Assembly: GCA_012719175.1 (NCBI GenBank)
Contig: JAAYAX010000013.1
Span: 140,187 to 204,186, forward strand
DNA from: Methanomassiliicoccus sp.
GTDB lineage: Archaea; Thermoplasmatota; Thermoplasmata; Methanomassiliicoccales; Methanomassiliicoccaceae
Direction of reading: 5' to 3'
DNA: 64,000 nucleotides
The notes beneath the pieces were generated by a model. It was not told the origin of the DNA, made no database searches, and saw only the letters and a list, made by a program, of their open reading frames with translations. Shown here piece after piece: positions 1 to 7,656 of the stretch. Made by a program: the position numbers and the translations under genes. The stretch's first letter is position 1. Each line of letters begins with the position of its first letter.

Positions 1-234
1 GTCCAGGAGCGGGACCAGTGGACCCAATATATGGAGGCGTACCGTCAGGTGCTCGAGAGAACAAGCACTGAGCACGTCCCATGGTACGTGCTGCCAGCTG
101 ATCAGAAGTGGTTATCCCGTGTTCTGGCATCCCTTATCGTCACCTCAGAGATCAAGAAGTTGGGATTGAAGTACCCTGAGATGTCAGATGCACAGATGAA
201 GGATCTAGAGGAGGCGAGGTTCAAGCTCATGTAG
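1..234 (+). CDS. Polyphosphate kinase 2 family protein, C-terminal part (5' end outside window)
   Basis: The reading frame is open from the first base of the window, so this is the last 77 codons of a longer gene. The residues STEHVPWYVLPADQKW and the following GLKYP match the C-terminal end of PPK2-family enzymes, where STEHAPWYVVPADHKW is the usual form. PPK2 enzymes transfer phosphate between polyphosphate and nucleotides in the cytoplasm. The Walker A and B motifs would lie upstream, outside the window, so the PPK2 subclass and the preferred nucleotide cannot be judged. The tail ends in a TAG stop and is followed by about 170 nt without a gene. Confidence 0.82.
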   Translation, partial: VQERDQWTQYMEAYRQVLERTSTEHVPWYVLPADQKWLSRVLASLIVTSEIKKLGLKYPEMSDAQMKDLEEARFKLM

Positions 235-405
235 AAATGAGAGCTCACGACCCATATGGTCTGGGTCTTAAACTCAATAAATAACCACCGGCACACCTGA
301 TGGTGCCACCTCTGCCCCCCGGCAAGAGTAAGTTAACTCCTATATGACGGAGGCCGTGAAGTTGTTTTAGTTGAGTTTAAGAGCCAATGGATCAATGACA
401 AGGAT

Positions 406-954
406 ATGGCCGAGAGCATCGAGTATAAGGTGGTGAGGAATTGGGGGACCGTGGAGATGCGCAAATATCCTCCTATGGTCCTCGCCACCGTCCAAAGCTC
501 CTATGACGACATTGCATTCTCCCTGCTGTTCAGGTACATCACGGGCAATAACGAGGCCAAGGGAAAACTAGCGATGACCGCTCCAGTGATCTCACCCGCA
601 TCAGGGCAGAGGCTGGAGATGACCGCTCCGGTGCTAAGTGATTCCGAGGGATTCTCGTTCGTCCTTCCGCCGGGGACCGATATCGCGAACGCACCAAGGC
701 CACTTGATCCTCGTGTGAAGCTCTCCGCCATATCGGCCCGCTATGTGGCCACCATCCGATTCGGTGGAAAGGCATATCTGCGTGATGTTTTGGAGAATGA
801 AGGTACGCTCCTGAATGTGCTGAAGGAGAAGGGGGTGGTCGTGATAGGAAGGCCGTTCCTGATGCGGTACAACAGCCCGTTCACCCCGGGGTTCCTGAGG
901 CACAACGAAGTGGGAGTGGAGGTGAGAGGTGAAGACAACGTCAAGGACGGGTAG
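406..954 (+). CDS. SOUL family haem-binding protein
   Basis: This 182-residue protein begins with the typical SOUL/HBP pattern: IEYKVV, then VEMRKYPPMVLATV, then a repeated block KLAMTAPVI / LEMTAPVL that is diagnostic of the family. SOUL proteins bind haem or other tetrapyrroles and are mostly soluble; the archaeal role is not established. No signal peptide or membrane segment is seen, so it is probably cytosolic. Family members are usually 170-210 residues, so it is complete. The ATG at 406 immediately precedes the conserved start. Its stop lies only 3 nt before the next gene (DUF523), suggesting co-transcription. Confidence 0.88.
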   Translation: MAESIEYKVVRNWGTVEMRKYPPMVLATVQSSYDDIAFSLLFRYITGNNEAKGKLAMTAPVISPASGQRLEMTAPVLSDSEGFSFVLPPGTDIANAPRPLDPRVKLSAISARYVATIRFGGKAYLRDVLENEGTLLNVLKEKGVVVIGRPFLMRYNSPFTPGFLRHNEVGVEVRGEDNVKDG

Positions 955-957
955 TGA

Positions 958-1419
958 ATGTCCACAGCATTGTCCTATCCCCGTCCCCGCATCGGCATAA
1001 GCCGCTGCATCGAGCTCGATCACTGCCGCTACAATGGCGACTCTATAGGTTCTGAGTTCGTCCGCCGGCTCCAGGACCACGTCGACCTGGTTCCGGTGTG
1101 CCCGGAGGTGGGCATCGGTCTGGGGGTTCCCCGGGACCCCATCAGGATCGTTGTCAGGGGAGGGGGACGTCACCTCGTCCAGCCCTCGACCGGCCGTGAT
1201 GTGACCGCGTCCATGATCTCCTTCACAGACGGCTTCCTCGATCAGCTGGGGGAGGTGGAAGGGTTCATACTCAAGAGCCGCTCCCCTTCCTGCGGCGCAT
1301 ATGACGTTCGCATCTACCCTGACAAGGATAATGCCGCTCCCACTGAGAGAGGTGCGGGGATGTTCGGGGAGAGGGTTCGGGAGCGCCTGCAGGGCATCCC
1401 GGTAGAGGATGAAGCTTGA
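958..1419 (+). CDS. DUF523 protein (first half of a DUF523-DUF1722 gene split by an in-frame TGA)
   Basis: The 153 residues are a full DUF523 domain: PRIGISRCIELDHCRYNG near the start, VPVCPEVGIGLGVPRDPI at about 45-60, and KSRSPSCGAYDV at about 108-119, with the conserved cysteines of the family. In many bacteria and archaea DUF523 is fused to a C-terminal DUF1722 domain in one protein of about 310-330 residues. Here the DUF1722 half follows in the same frame, separated only by a single TGA at 1417-1419. The sequence around the stop (PVEDEA, stop, LRNIKLGEHF) runs on exactly as in the fused proteins (EEGRL...RENF), so the TGA most likely replaces an Arg codon by a CGA-to-TGA change. The function of the family is unknown. 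Confidence 0.8.
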   Translation: MSTALSYPRPRIGISRCIELDHCRYNGDSIGSEFVRRLQDHVDLVPVCPEVGIGLGVPRDPIRIVVRGGGRHLVQPSTGRDVTASMISFTDGFLDQLGEVEGFILKSRSPSCGAYDVRIYPDKDNAAPTERGAGMFGERVRERLQGIPVEDEA

Positions 1420-1944
1420 TTGCGCAACATCAAGCTGGGGGAGCATTTCCTTACTCGTGCGTTCACCCTGAGAAGGTTCCGGGAGTTGACCGGGGACGGC
1501 GGTATCGCTGACCTTGTGGACTTCCACACCCGTAACAAGTTCCTGTTGATGATGTACAATCAAAAGGAGCTGAGGTATCTCGGTAATGTCGTCGCCAACC
1601 GCAACCGGCTGTCAACGACGGATATGGTGCAGGATTATCGATCGCACCTTAGGGACGCGCTCTCCAAACCTCCGAGGTGCACCAGCCCCATCAACGTCCT
1701 CATGCACTGCCTTGGTTACTTTTCCACGCATTTGAGGCCTCCGGAGAAGGCGTTCTTCCTGCAGAGCCTGCAGATGTACAAGGACGCGAGGATACCTCTC
1801 AGCGTCTGCCTGAACTTGATGCGGTCATACATCATCCGTTTCGGCAATGAGTACCTGGCAGCCCAGACCTTCTTCCAGCCTTTCCCCGAGGGCATTCTGG
1901 AGGTAGGTGTCACCGATTCCTGCGATTGGAGAGAGATGTCCTGA
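1420..1944 (+). CDS. DUF1722 protein (second half of the split DUF523-DUF1722 gene)
   Basis: The 174 residues form a DUF1722 (YbgA-like) domain: NKFLLMMYNQKELRYLGNVV at about 39-58, then a helical middle, ending near the usual LAAQTFFQPFP motif. Reading begins at a TTG directly after the TGA of the DUF523 half, in the same frame, with no separate ribosome site visible. It may be translated by re-initiation at the stop, by read-through, or the pair may be a broken gene or a sequencing error. The length agrees with a free-standing DUF1722 protein (E. coli YbgA is about 169 residues), so a functional split is possible. The biochemical role is unknown. Confidence 0.72.
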   Translation: MRNIKLGEHFLTRAFTLRRFRELTGDGGIADLVDFHTRNKFLLMMYNQKELRYLGNVVANRNRLSTTDMVQDYRSHLRDALSKPPRCTSPINVLMHCLGYFSTHLRPPEKAFFLQSLQMYKDARIPLSVCLNLMRSYIIRFGNEYLAAQTFFQPFPEGILEVGVTDSCDWREMS

Positions 1945-1979
1945 ACGCGATTGTATACGTGTCTCTTCTCCGAGATTTA

Positions 1980-2014
1980 ATAAAAAAATACTGCCGCCCG
2001 TTGTAGGGCGGCAG
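1980..2014 (-). terminator. Hairpin followed by U-run on the minus strand
   Basis: A perfect 9-bp inverted repeat (CTGCCGCCC / GGGCGGCAG, 1991-1999 with 2006-2014) is followed on the minus strand by a run of seven T in TATTTTTTTATT. This is the form of an intrinsic terminator for transcripts coming from the heliorhodopsin gene, whose stop is about 136 nt upstream on that strand. Confidence 0.6.
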
Positions 2015-2149
2015 GTGTGGGGTCCCGGCGATGGTCGTTGCCGGGGGATCCTTCAGGACGGGGCTCGATACGGTTGGGGATGCTCTCGCTCTCGCCCCTC
2101 CTGTGCGGTCAATTCTCACCCGCTGTTCTTTTCAGCTGATTTCCGACCC

Positions 2150-2926
2150 TCACAGCGGCCTCAGAGTACCGGCGAACACCTGCCATGCCAGAAGGCTCTT
2201 GGCCACCAGGCTGAGGATGATGTAAACTTTCTCGCCGTAGAGGTAGTCCTTCCATTTCCCTACCCGCTTATACTGAAGCACCATATTGATGGCGAAGCTG
2301 AAGAAGAACACACCGATGCTGACGAAGATCCAGTAGACAAAGTCCGGGACACTTCCACCAGAGGACGATCCTGCCCCCGCCAGGTATATCGCGATTCCTA
2401 TCCAGGGAACGATGCCGGCGAAGGAGCCGAAGATGAACGATGTCCAGTTGACCTTCTCAGACTTCTGGTTGTACTGCTCCATGGTCAGCCCGAACAGGTT
2501 CATGACAGCGGTTAGAGCGAACACACCCATCAGTGCCACGACCTCGTAGATGCCCACGAGCATGGCCACGACCACGATCATCACAGATGCGCTGAGAGCG
2601 TACTCGTACCAGCGGGCCTTGTTGATGTGGTTCCTCAGGTTCTCCTCGTACCACTTCCTCAAGGGTCCGGCCAGGAGGAAGTGGTCCGTGGCGCAGATGA
2701 AGAAGAACAGGGCGATCATTGGCGCGATCGGCAGATCATAGAGGGTTTGAGCTGTAGGTACCAACGACTGCGTGACGGTGTCAAAGTTGAGATAATAGGT
2801 CTTGATGGGCAACGTTACGTTGTTCGACAGGACCAATATCAGAATACCTTGCAAGAAATGTACTGCTGCCATCACGGCGTTGAACCGTCTTAGGTTCCGG
2901 AGCTTGACCTCCTCAGTCGATTCCAT
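2150..2926 (-). CDS. Heliorhodopsin
   Basis: This is a seven-helix retinal protein of the heliorhodopsin family. Diagnostic segments are LRRFNAVMAAVHFLQG in helix 1, RWYEYALSASVMIV in helix 3 and LSLVAKSLLAWQVFAG in helix 7. Starting at the ATG at 2926, the helix-3 glutamate is residue 108, the same number as the Schiff-base counter-ion in the crystallised thermoplasmatal heliorhodopsin; the retinal-binding lysine is residue 243. A TATA box 23-31 nt upstream of 2926 would give a leaderless transcript starting at this ATG, so I prefer it to the in-frame start 39 nt further upstream. Heliorhodopsins do not pump ions and sit inverted in the membrane, with the N terminus in the cytoplasm; their role is probably sensory or regulatory. 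No retinal-synthesis gene is in the window. Confidence 0.93.
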   Translation of the reverse strand: MESTEEVKLRNLRRFNAVMAAVHFLQGILILVLSNNVTLPIKTYYLNFDTVTQSLVPTAQTLYDLPIAPMIALFFFICATDHFLLAGPLRKWYEENLRNHINKARWYEYALSASVMIVVVAMLVGIYEVVALMGVFALTAVMNLFGLTMEQYNQKSEKVNWTSFIFGSFAGIVPWIGIAIYLAGAGSSSGGSVPDFVYWIFVSIGVFFFSFAINMVLQYKRVGKWKDYLYGEKVYIILSLVAKSLLAWQVFAGTLRPL

Positions 2927-2948
2927 GTTTGTTATGTATCTGTTCTCG

Positions 2949-2957
2949 ATATAAAAT
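2949..2957 (-). promoter_or_regulatory. TATA box of the heliorhodopsin gene
   Basis: On the minus strand the sequence reads ATTTTATAT, a good archaeal box A. Its centre lies about 27 nt upstream of the ATG at 2926, so transcription should begin at or next to the start codon. Confidence 0.6.
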
Positions 2958-3329
2958 ATTATCATTTTTCATAATATATTCATAGGATGGACTGGCAGGA
3001 CAGCCTTATGGAAGGCTTAATGGAATATTTTCACGTTCTATATATCAGTATCCTTGCCGATTTATGCTCTATTGTTAGTCATTACGTGAGCTTTGTTCTT
3101 TCACCAGGTCGAAGTAACCCCAGAACATCGTTCTCGACGATTATTGATTATGAATGTAGAGAAGGTGTAGCGGGCTGTATGAGAACTTTGGCAATGGCCT
3201 GGCTAACACATCAGTACGGTTCGTAATCTCCATAGGCATCTAAACAATCGTTCATTATAAATCCTACCAGTGCCCATGGAGCTTGCATCAAGACCGTAAG
3301 TTATTTGAGAATGGGCTTTTTGTGGAAGG
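2958..3329. other. Intergenic region between divergent heliorhodopsin and surface-protein genes
   Basis: This AT-rich stretch holds the heliorhodopsin promoter on its left side. A 79-codon open frame at 2987-3226 has no recognisable motif and no ribosome site, and I do not regard it as a gene. Nothing else was seen. Confidence 0.5.
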
Positions 3330-5105
3330 GTGTTCAAGATGAGATGTGAGAGGTTAATGGTCATATCCGCCCTGATGCTGGGTTTTCTCATGATCATGTC
3401 CGTGGTGCCGATGAACACATCGGCTGCGACGGACGGGGAATACGTGTTCTTTACTGAAGAAGTGGAGGAGCCTACATTCGAGGAGTGGCACTATCGGTGG
3501 CATAAGAGCGACCAGAACCTTGATTCCAGCTATGATGTCTGGTGCCGCAACATGCACGAGGCGCACGGCGGCACTCATTCGGCCTGGTGTGCACGTCAGG
3601 GCTACAATACTCACTACATCAATAGCACAGGGCTGCGCCCCTATAACGGTAACATCACCTCCCTTCAAGCCCCGGCCGACCCTTCCAAGCTGGTGCTTCG
3701 TTATGACACCGACATGGATTCCATCATGCGCCGGGAGCTGGTGGGCGCCAGCTACTATGATGCGATCACCATGACCTTCTGGTTCTACTCGGACACCGGT
3801 CACTCGGACGCGAGGCAGCCTGACGGCGGTAGCTACGTTGGCTACGATTTCCTCAATGTCATCTACTACACCACCAACAACGGCGTGCTGTCGAAGCACG
3901 TCCTGTGGACCAACACCTACGAGCAGGCCTCGGCCAAGACGTGGTTAGAACAGACCGTAACCATACCTAATGTCGCTACCTGGGTGGGCTTCGAGTTCGT
4001 TTCAGGAACGGTTCCGCCCGAAGGCGGGGACAGAGCAGATGCCTTCGCCGCCTACGGCGTCCGGACCAGCCCACAGGGTTCCACGGGCATGAAGGAGGGC
4101 GTCTTCATCGATGATGTGGTGGTCACTGGGACCGGGCCCAGCGACGATGTGCCGTTGATGACCCATGTCGACCCCCTGCCCGTCTATGAGCAGGTAAAGA
4201 ACTTCACGATCCCCTGGAGCCACAACGATCCCGAGATCGCCAAGTTCCAGTATGTGGACCTGTACTACCGCATCGTCGGAACAGACCAGTGGACAAAGTA
4301 TGCGAACGTGCAGAACCCCCAGGGGAAGTTCACATCCAGCCCCATAACGTTCAATGCAATCCAGGACGGCACCTACGAGTTCTTCACCAAAGGATATGAC
4401 ATCAACGGCGGATCGGAGTCCTGGCGCGGGATCGCGGATAGCTGGACGGTCCTCGACGGTACGCCCCCGGAGAGCACGATCGACATCAGCGGAGACCTCC
4501 AGAACGGTGCTTACTCCGGTTCCGCCACGTTCACGTTGAACAGCACGGATGCCGCGTCCGGGATAGACCATACATCGTACCGGGTGGACGGTTCAGAGTG
4601 GACCAATTACACGGGAGTGGTGGGTCTGACCATCGACGGGGAGCACCTGGTGGAATACTTTGCCGTCGACAAGACCGGCAACAGCGAGCCCATCAAGAAG
4701 ACCACCATCAGCATAGTTGACGGTGTCCCGGGAGTGGTCTTCCAGAACTCTGGGGCTAACTCCGATGACGGCAACATCACCATCAGGTTCACCGTGACCT
4801 CCACAGCACCGATAGTCCAGTTGGAGTACTCTCTGGACGGCGGTGACTACGTGGGGATCGATGCCAATGCCACCTCGGTGTTGTTGAGCGGGCTTGAGGA
4901 TGGGGAGCACACGCTGATGGTGAAAGCGAGGGATTCCTCTGGAAACGTCCTTATCAACGAGGCCGAGTTCACTGTAGGCAGTGGCACTAACCTGGAAGAT
5001 CCCCCCTTGAAAAATGATCTTACCATGCTAGCAGTGGTCGGCGTTGTGGGAGTAGCGATAGTGGGAGGTCTGGTCTTCATCGGTACGAGGAAAAGGAAAG
5101 GTTAG
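3330..5105 (+). CDS. Secreted, membrane-anchored surface protein with jelly-roll and Ig-like domains
   Basis: The 591-residue protein has an N-terminal signal sequence (hydrophobic stretch at about 10-30, ending in NTSAA) and one C-terminal membrane helix (about 565-585) followed by RKRKG, so it is anchored with its bulk outside the cell. Residues about 40-270 look like a carbohydrate-binding jelly-roll, ending in GVFIDDVVVTG, a strand typical of such folds. Residues about 280-560 hold several beta-sandwich repeats; the segments beginning PPESTIDISG and VDGSEWTNYTG resemble bacterial Ig-like/OmpL47-type repeats. The substrate is unknown. The given start is GTG; an ATG at 3339 would shorten it by three residues and is equally plausible. 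The gene stands alone. Confidence 0.75.
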   Translation: MFKMRCERLMVISALMLGFLMIMSVVPMNTSAATDGEYVFFTEEVEEPTFEEWHYRWHKSDQNLDSSYDVWCRNMHEAHGGTHSAWCARQGYNTHYINSTGLRPYNGNITSLQAPADPSKLVLRYDTDMDSIMRRELVGASYYDAITMTFWFYSDTGHSDARQPDGGSYVGYDFLNVIYYTTNNGVLSKHVLWTNTYEQASAKTWLEQTVTIPNVATWVGFEFVSGTVPPEGGDRADAFAAYGVRTSPQGSTGMKEGVFIDDVVVTGTGPSDDVPLMTHVDPLPVYEQVKNFTIPWSHNDPEIAKFQYVDLYYRIVGTDQWTKYANVQNPQGKFTSSPITFNAIQDGTYEFFTKGYDINGGSESWRGIADSWTVLDGTPPESTIDISGDLQNGAYSGSATFTLNSTDAASGIDHTSYRVDGSEWTNYTGVVGLTIDGEHLVEYFAVDKTGNSEPIKKTTISIVDGVPGVVFQNSGANSDDGNITIRFTVTSTAPIVQLEYSLDGGDYVGIDANATSVLLSGLEDGEHTLMVKARDSSGNVLINEAEFTVGSGTNLEDPPLKNDLTMLAVVGVVGVAIVGGLVFIGTRKRKG

Positions 5106-5224
5106 GGGGGCGAGGCTGCGTGCATCTGACCGCCATCGGCCATAGGGGATCTGCCCTGCAGCAAGCATGGTGCTACCGAAAGTCCTCGACACCCTTCAAG
5201 GACAGATGACCGCCGGCACGAGCA

Positions 5225-5806
5225 TCATTCTCGGGCCAGGCAGTACCCGATCGAAAGCCCCATCTGCATGCCGTAGCCCAGCTTGATCAGCTGCATCCCC
5301 ATGGGCTCCAGGAACCTTGCTGATGTGAGCGGGCCACAGTCCACGGGCTCGAACCCGATCTCACCTGCCAGGGACATGACCGTCTGCTTGGCCTCGGCAT
5401 CGTCACCCGCCACGAACGCTGCGAGCGTGGCATCTCCTATGCGGCCTGTGCTCTGGTTCTGTGCGAACACCGTGTTAAAGGCCTTCACCACCTTGGCCAG
5501 GGGAAGCGCTTTCTGGATCTGCTCCGCCCCCGAGGTGCTGAAGCCGATGGCCAGATCTCCATGGGGGTCCAGGCAGTTGGTCACGTCGATGACAACCTTA
5601 TCGTCCACCACGTCCTTTAGCTCCATGGTGACGTTGCCCAGTTGGTTATAGGGCACGGCCATTATCACCAGCTCGCCCCACTCCGCAACCTTCTGAGGCC
5701 TGGCGTTAGGAGCCCTATGGCCATATTTGACATCATGGCCCGCTCTTGTTAAACCGGCGCCAAGGGCTGTTCCCACATGGCCTTTCCCGATCATCGCGAT
5801 CTTCAT
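5225..5806 (-). CDS. NADPH-dependent F420 reductase-like dinucleotide-binding protein
   Basis: The protein starts MKIAMIGKGHVGTALGAGL, a Rossmann fold with the GxGxxG variant found in F420-dependent NADP oxidoreductases and related F420_oxidored proteins. It continues with VIMAVPYNQ, VIDVTNCLDP, VVKAFNTVFA and FVAGDDAEAK, all family landmarks. The best-known members pass hydride between reduced F420 and NADP+; others use NADP with unknown partners, so the exact reaction is not certain. I chose the ATG at 5806 because the nucleotide-binding strand begins at its second residue; the longer frame from 5833 adds nine residues that do not fit. Length 193 residues, slightly shorter than the usual 210-230. 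Confidence 0.72.
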   Translation of the reverse strand: MKIAMIGKGHVGTALGAGLTRAGHDVKYGHRAPNARPQKVAEWGELVIMAVPYNQLGNVTMELKDVVDDKVVIDVTNCLDPHGDLAIGFSTSGAEQIQKALPLAKVVKAFNTVFAQNQSTGRIGDATLAAFVAGDDAEAKQTVMSLAGEIGFEPVDCGPLTSARFLEPMGMQLIKLGYGMQMGLSIGYCLARE

Positions 5807-6054
5807 AAAAATCCGCCGTTTCGTCCCTGGCATGATGTTCGTGGGATATAGAACTTGATACCCAGGGGTGCGGGCCTCTATCCTTTAGACCAGGAGGTCA
5901 GAGCCCTGAAGCCCATGATGGACCCTTACGCACCTCAGGAAGCTTGGTGACGCTGACGTCGGAAGTACGTCGACTTTTCGCGCTATTTCTCAGTTCCTGA
6001 CATAAAGTATATGGACATCCAGCATTTCCCCCGTAGCACATTCTGAGTGAGACC

Positions 6055-6309
6055 ATGGAAATGATAATGTTCACCAGTCCGGGCTGCAAATTCTGTGATC
6101 TAGTGAAAAAGAAGATGCCGTCCCAGTTCGTCGACAAGGTCCACTATTACGATTGCACCCTCAAGGAGAACGAGAACCTTGTGGCCTATTACAGCGCCTA
6201 CCATGCGGTCAGGAAGGCCCTTCCGGTCCTGATCGTGGACGAGGAGCTGTTCGTGGGTCCTGAGGCCGCCCTGAATAGGCTGAGAGAGCTGGACGAGAGA
6301 GGGGCATGA
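6055..6309 (+). CDS. Glutaredoxin/thioredoxin-like small redox protein
   Basis: An 84-residue protein with a thioredoxin-fold start, MFTSPGCKFCDLVKKKM, containing the CxxC redox pair (CKFC) at about 11-14, and a cis-proline segment ALPVLIVDEELFVGPEA at about 61-77. It probably exchanges thiols and disulfides in the cytoplasm. Size and motif order suit a glutaredoxin-like protein, but the partner is unknown. A TATA-like AAGTATATGG lies about 45 nt upstream. It is transcribed away from the F420-reductase-like gene. Confidence 0.75.
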   Translation: MEMIMFTSPGCKFCDLVKKKMPSQFVDKVHYYDCTLKENENLVAYYSAYHAVRKALPVLIVDEELFVGPEAALNRLRELDERGA

Positions 6310-6413
6310 GCGGCGATCCGGCCTCCCTTTATCCCAGACCAGCCATCTTAAGGTGATACGATGGGGTCTTGGCCACTAAAAACGCGGCCTCCTCTGGTGA
6401 CCCTCTCCTAACG

Positions 6414-7013
6414 TCATTCGAGCAGGAGCAACATGAACGTAGGAAGCTGCTCTGGTGATGTCACGTTCTTGTCCTGAATGACCCTCGTCGGTATCCCCGC
6501 ATTCTTCGCGGTGGCGAACACGTCTATCCCCGCCGCCTCCAGCGATGGCCTCGCCTTCACGGGGAACCTGCACTTGGACTGGCCATCCTCTAGGACGCAT
6601 TTCTCGCACCGGTAGCACCGATGGGCCCCGTATAGATATGCCTTATAATAGCCAGATAGGAACGCGTGCCTCTCCATGTCGAAACCTGCGTCACAGGCCT
6701 TCACGCTCATCTTCTTGATGGCACCGTGAAGGTTCTGAGGCGGATAGGTTTCACAGTCCAGGAAGCCCTCGTAACGGATGAGGTATGCGGTCCTGTACTC
6801 GTCCAGGACCTTTCGGGTATCCTCCGGTGTGGGGCTGTATGGTGGGCAGGTCAACCGCGTGCCATAATACTTGCACCCGAACTGACACCGGAGCCGCACC
6901 CAGTGGGCTGTAACGACCTGCGATGTGTCCATGCGCACGAAGGCGTTGGCACCGCTCTCCCTCGCCATCTTCTCCAGCTCGTTCTCGATGTTCGGTTCGG
7001 CCATCTTATCCAT
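6414..7013 (-). CDS. DUF2284 cysteine-rich metal-binding protein
   Basis: This 199-residue protein carries the DUF2284 signature: CQFGCKYYGTRLTCPPYSPTP at about 53-73 and YGAHRCYRCEKCVLEDGQ with CRFP at about 128-149. The many cysteines suggest an iron-sulfur or other metal site. The family is common in methanogens and anaerobes, and its reaction is unknown. A CTTTAAGA box about 24 nt upstream of 7013 suggests a leaderless start there; a second in-frame ATG lies three codons later. There is no signal peptide. Confidence 0.83.
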   Translation of the reverse strand: MDKMAEPNIENELEKMARESGANAFVRMDTSQVVTAHWVRLRCQFGCKYYGTRLTCPPYSPTPEDTRKVLDEYRTAYLIRYEGFLDCETYPPQNLHGAIKKMSVKACDAGFDMERHAFLSGYYKAYLYGAHRCYRCEKCVLEDGQSKCRFPVKARPSLEAAGIDVFATAKNAGIPTRVIQDKNVTSPEQLPTFMLLLLE

Positions 7014-7284
7014 CCGGGGATGACCTCGACAATTCTTAAAGCGAGCGTTCAGAGATCCATATAGGAAGTCCGGTCATCGTTCGATGTGACCTTATGCGGT
7101 AGGACCCTGCATGTTCGCTCCGGGCATGTCGAACGATAGTATCTCCTTTGGACTTGCCTGCGGTAATGGTGACGCATCAGTGTGGTGGTTAGGTGAAGAC
7201 TTTTTATCGCTCCTCCGGGCTCTTGGACGGCGTTCAAATTGCACTAGGGGAGATGGTAAGATAACAGCGAAGGTCAAGGTCAAC

Positions 7285-7593
7285 ATGAGGCTCTGTGGCA
7301 AGACCCATCACATAACCGTGGACAGTACGGAGGAGGGGGACTTCAGATGCACTATCGAAACCGACTGCATCAATGTGAAGGAGTTCTCTCAGGGCGTTGA
7401 GAGGTTAACCATCATGGACCTCACGGACAAGAAGGCAAGTAAGATCGTTAACCGTTATTGTGACTGCGGGATGTCCGCCAACTGCCTGGTTCCCGCCGGT
7501 GTGATGAGCGCTGGTTGGATGGAGGCAGGCATGATATCGCGTACATTGGCCGGTAAGAAGAAGGCCAACGACGTGGAGTTCATCGTGGATTGA
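7285..7593 (+). CDS. DUF6951-like small cysteine protein, start uncertain
   Basis: The sequence RLCGKTHHITVDS, then ETDCINVKEF, then CDCGMSANCLVPAGVMSAGWMEAGM resembles the small methanogen-type family DUF6951, with conserved cysteines at similar spacing. Family members start one beta-strand earlier, and that strand is present here as KITAKVKVN just upstream of the ATG at 7285, but no ATG, GTG or TTG precedes it in frame at the right place. An ATG at 7253 would fit if one base were missing in the second codon; an ATA at 7261 lies 8 nt after GGGGAG. The protein may therefore begin as early as 7253-7261. Function unknown; it lies near DUF2284, another anaerobe-type family. Confidence 0.6.
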   Translation: MRLCGKTHHITVDSTEEGDFRCTIETDCINVKEFSQGVERLTIMDLTDKKASKIVNRYCDCGMSANCLVPAGVMSAGWMEAGMISRTLAGKKKANDVEFIVD

Positions 7594-7656
7594 CAATGAG
7601 CCGTTTCATCCCTCCGCTTTAAAGATCATCCCCGATCGGACCTTCAAGCGGTAGGT

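Noticed and set aside
1417..1419. Selenocysteine or pyrrolysine recoding at the DUF523-DUF1722 stop
   Set aside because: Pyrrolysine uses TAG, not TGA; no SECIS-like structure is evident and homologues have Arg or Gly here, not Cys or Sec.
634..1563. 309-codon minus-strand frame across the SOUL and DUF523 genes
   Set aside because: Antisense to clear family members and without any motif of its own.
2987..3226. 79-codon open frame between heliorhodopsin and the surface protein
   Set aside because: No motif, no ribosome site, and it overlaps the promoter region.
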